DNA of 23,950 nucleotides from FEN-1297 sp046704255. GTDB taxonomy: Bacteria; Bacteroidota; Ignavibacteria; Ignavibacteriales; Ignavibacteriaceae. Position 1 is the first letter of the stretch. Every line of letters begins with the position of its first letter. Below the pieces are notes generated by a model that ran no database searches, was not told where the DNA came from, and was given only the letters and a program-made list of their open reading frames with translations. Shown here one piece after another: positions 23,552-23,950 of this stretch. The DNA lies in contig JBJKSH010000163.1 of NCBI GenBank assembly GCA_046704255.1, positions 1 to 23,950 on the forward strand, read 5' to 3'. A program made the translations under genes and the position numbers.

Positions 23552-23935
23552 TTACAGATCGTTTCTATCTTTAACCACTTCAACTTCAACAGAGTCAACA
23601 ACTCCGCCTAACGGAGGGTTATTCTTTCTAATCCTAACTGCAACCTTTTCAATATTAACAAATTTCTTAAGAAGTTCATCAGCAATTTTTGTCGCCAAGG
23701 TTTCTATTAAATAATGTTTTTCTTCAAGCGCAAGCTGATACATAAACTTATAGGCTTTATCGTAGTCTATAGTTTGCCTAAGGCTATCTTTTTTTGCAGC
23801 ATTCTGAAAGTTGGTATAAATATCTACATCGGCTTCAAACTTGCCACCGACTTTTTGTTCTTCCGAAAGAATACCGTGGTAAGCATAAAACACAGCTTTT
23901 TTAATTCGTATAATATTGAGCATTTGTAAAACCAT
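23552..23935 (-). CDS. folB: Dihydroneopterin aldolase
   Basis: FolB cleaves 7,8-dihydroneopterin to 6-hydroxymethyl-dihydropterin and glycolaldehyde. The 127-residue protein has the usual landmarks: FYAYHGILSEEQ (16-27, with the conserved Glu), TIDYDKAY (55-62, Y58), LIETLA (76-81, E78) and RIRKNNPPLGG (101-111, K104). The ATG at 23935 is the first possible. An ATG at 23923 (MLNIIRIKKAVFYAYHG) gives a start closer to the family norm, and neither has a strong ribosome-binding site. Only 15 bases remain to the window edge, so the operon may extend further upstream. Confidence 0.94.
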   Translation of the reverse strand: MVLQMLNIIRIKKAVFYAYHGILSEEQKVGGKFEADVDIYTNFQNAAKKDSLRQTIDYDKAYKFMYQLALEEKHYLIETLATKIADELLKKFVNIEKVAVRIRKNNPPLGGVVDSVEVEVVKDRNDL

Positions 23936-23950
23936 AATAATAAATAATTA

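Overview
This window reads as a chromosomal fragment of an AT-rich member of the Bacteroidota/Chlorobi/Ignavibacteriota group, most likely an Ignavibacteria-type bacterium. The main clue is three secreted proteins that end in a type IX secretion (T9SS) type A sorting domain of the 'NYPNPFN' form common in Ignavibacteria. Supporting clues are an ADP-heptose-type glycosyltransferase (Gram-negative envelope), a lipoprotein, and several genes starting at TTG or GTG. The assignment is inferred from these features, not from a marker gene.

Layout, left to right. Positions 1-533 hold the N-terminal part of a flavodoxin/ferredoxin (EFR1-like) protein cut by the window edge. 599-2317 encodes a secreted protein with seven SBBP repeats, which should close one seven-bladed propeller. 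After a 536-base gene-free stretch comes an overlapping pair (2854-3478): a small protein and a nucleotidyltransferase resembling toxin-antitoxin or abortive-infection nucleotidyltransferases. uvrA follows (3596-6436, minus). On the plus strand are a YigZ/IMPACT-family gene and a MarR-type regulator. They converge on a minus-strand pair: an O-methyltransferase of the TrmR type and an unrecognised small helical protein.

Positions 9024-10060 hold no gene but are the most unusual part of the window. From about 9390 to 9980 the DNA is a chain of nested inverted repeats. The largest is an imperfect palindrome of about 510 bp (9467-9978), with at least four pairs of matching arms around a common centre near 9705-9732. 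Several arms and the centre are themselves short tight hairpins.

From 10061 to 17089 the minus strand carries a 1404-residue Asp-box/sortilin-like T9SS protein, a short lipoprotein and a subtilisin-family T9SS protease. From 17193 to the right edge lies a compact eight-gene minus-strand run, with gaps of 20 nt or less or overlaps: folB, folK, a deoxynucleoside kinase, a small membrane protein, a family-9 glycosyltransferase, a Ppx/GppA phosphatase, lepA and lepB. It mixes folate synthesis, nucleotide salvage, envelope glycan synthesis, polyphosphate/ppGpp metabolism, translation and protein export. Signal peptidase I (lepB) may process the signal peptides of the exported proteins encoded nearby.

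The best candidates for something undescribed are the multi-hairpin palindromic element at 9390-9980, the in-frame palindrome-rich insertion inside the glycosyltransferase gene (about 21361-21519), and the overlapping small-protein/nucleotidyltransferase pair.
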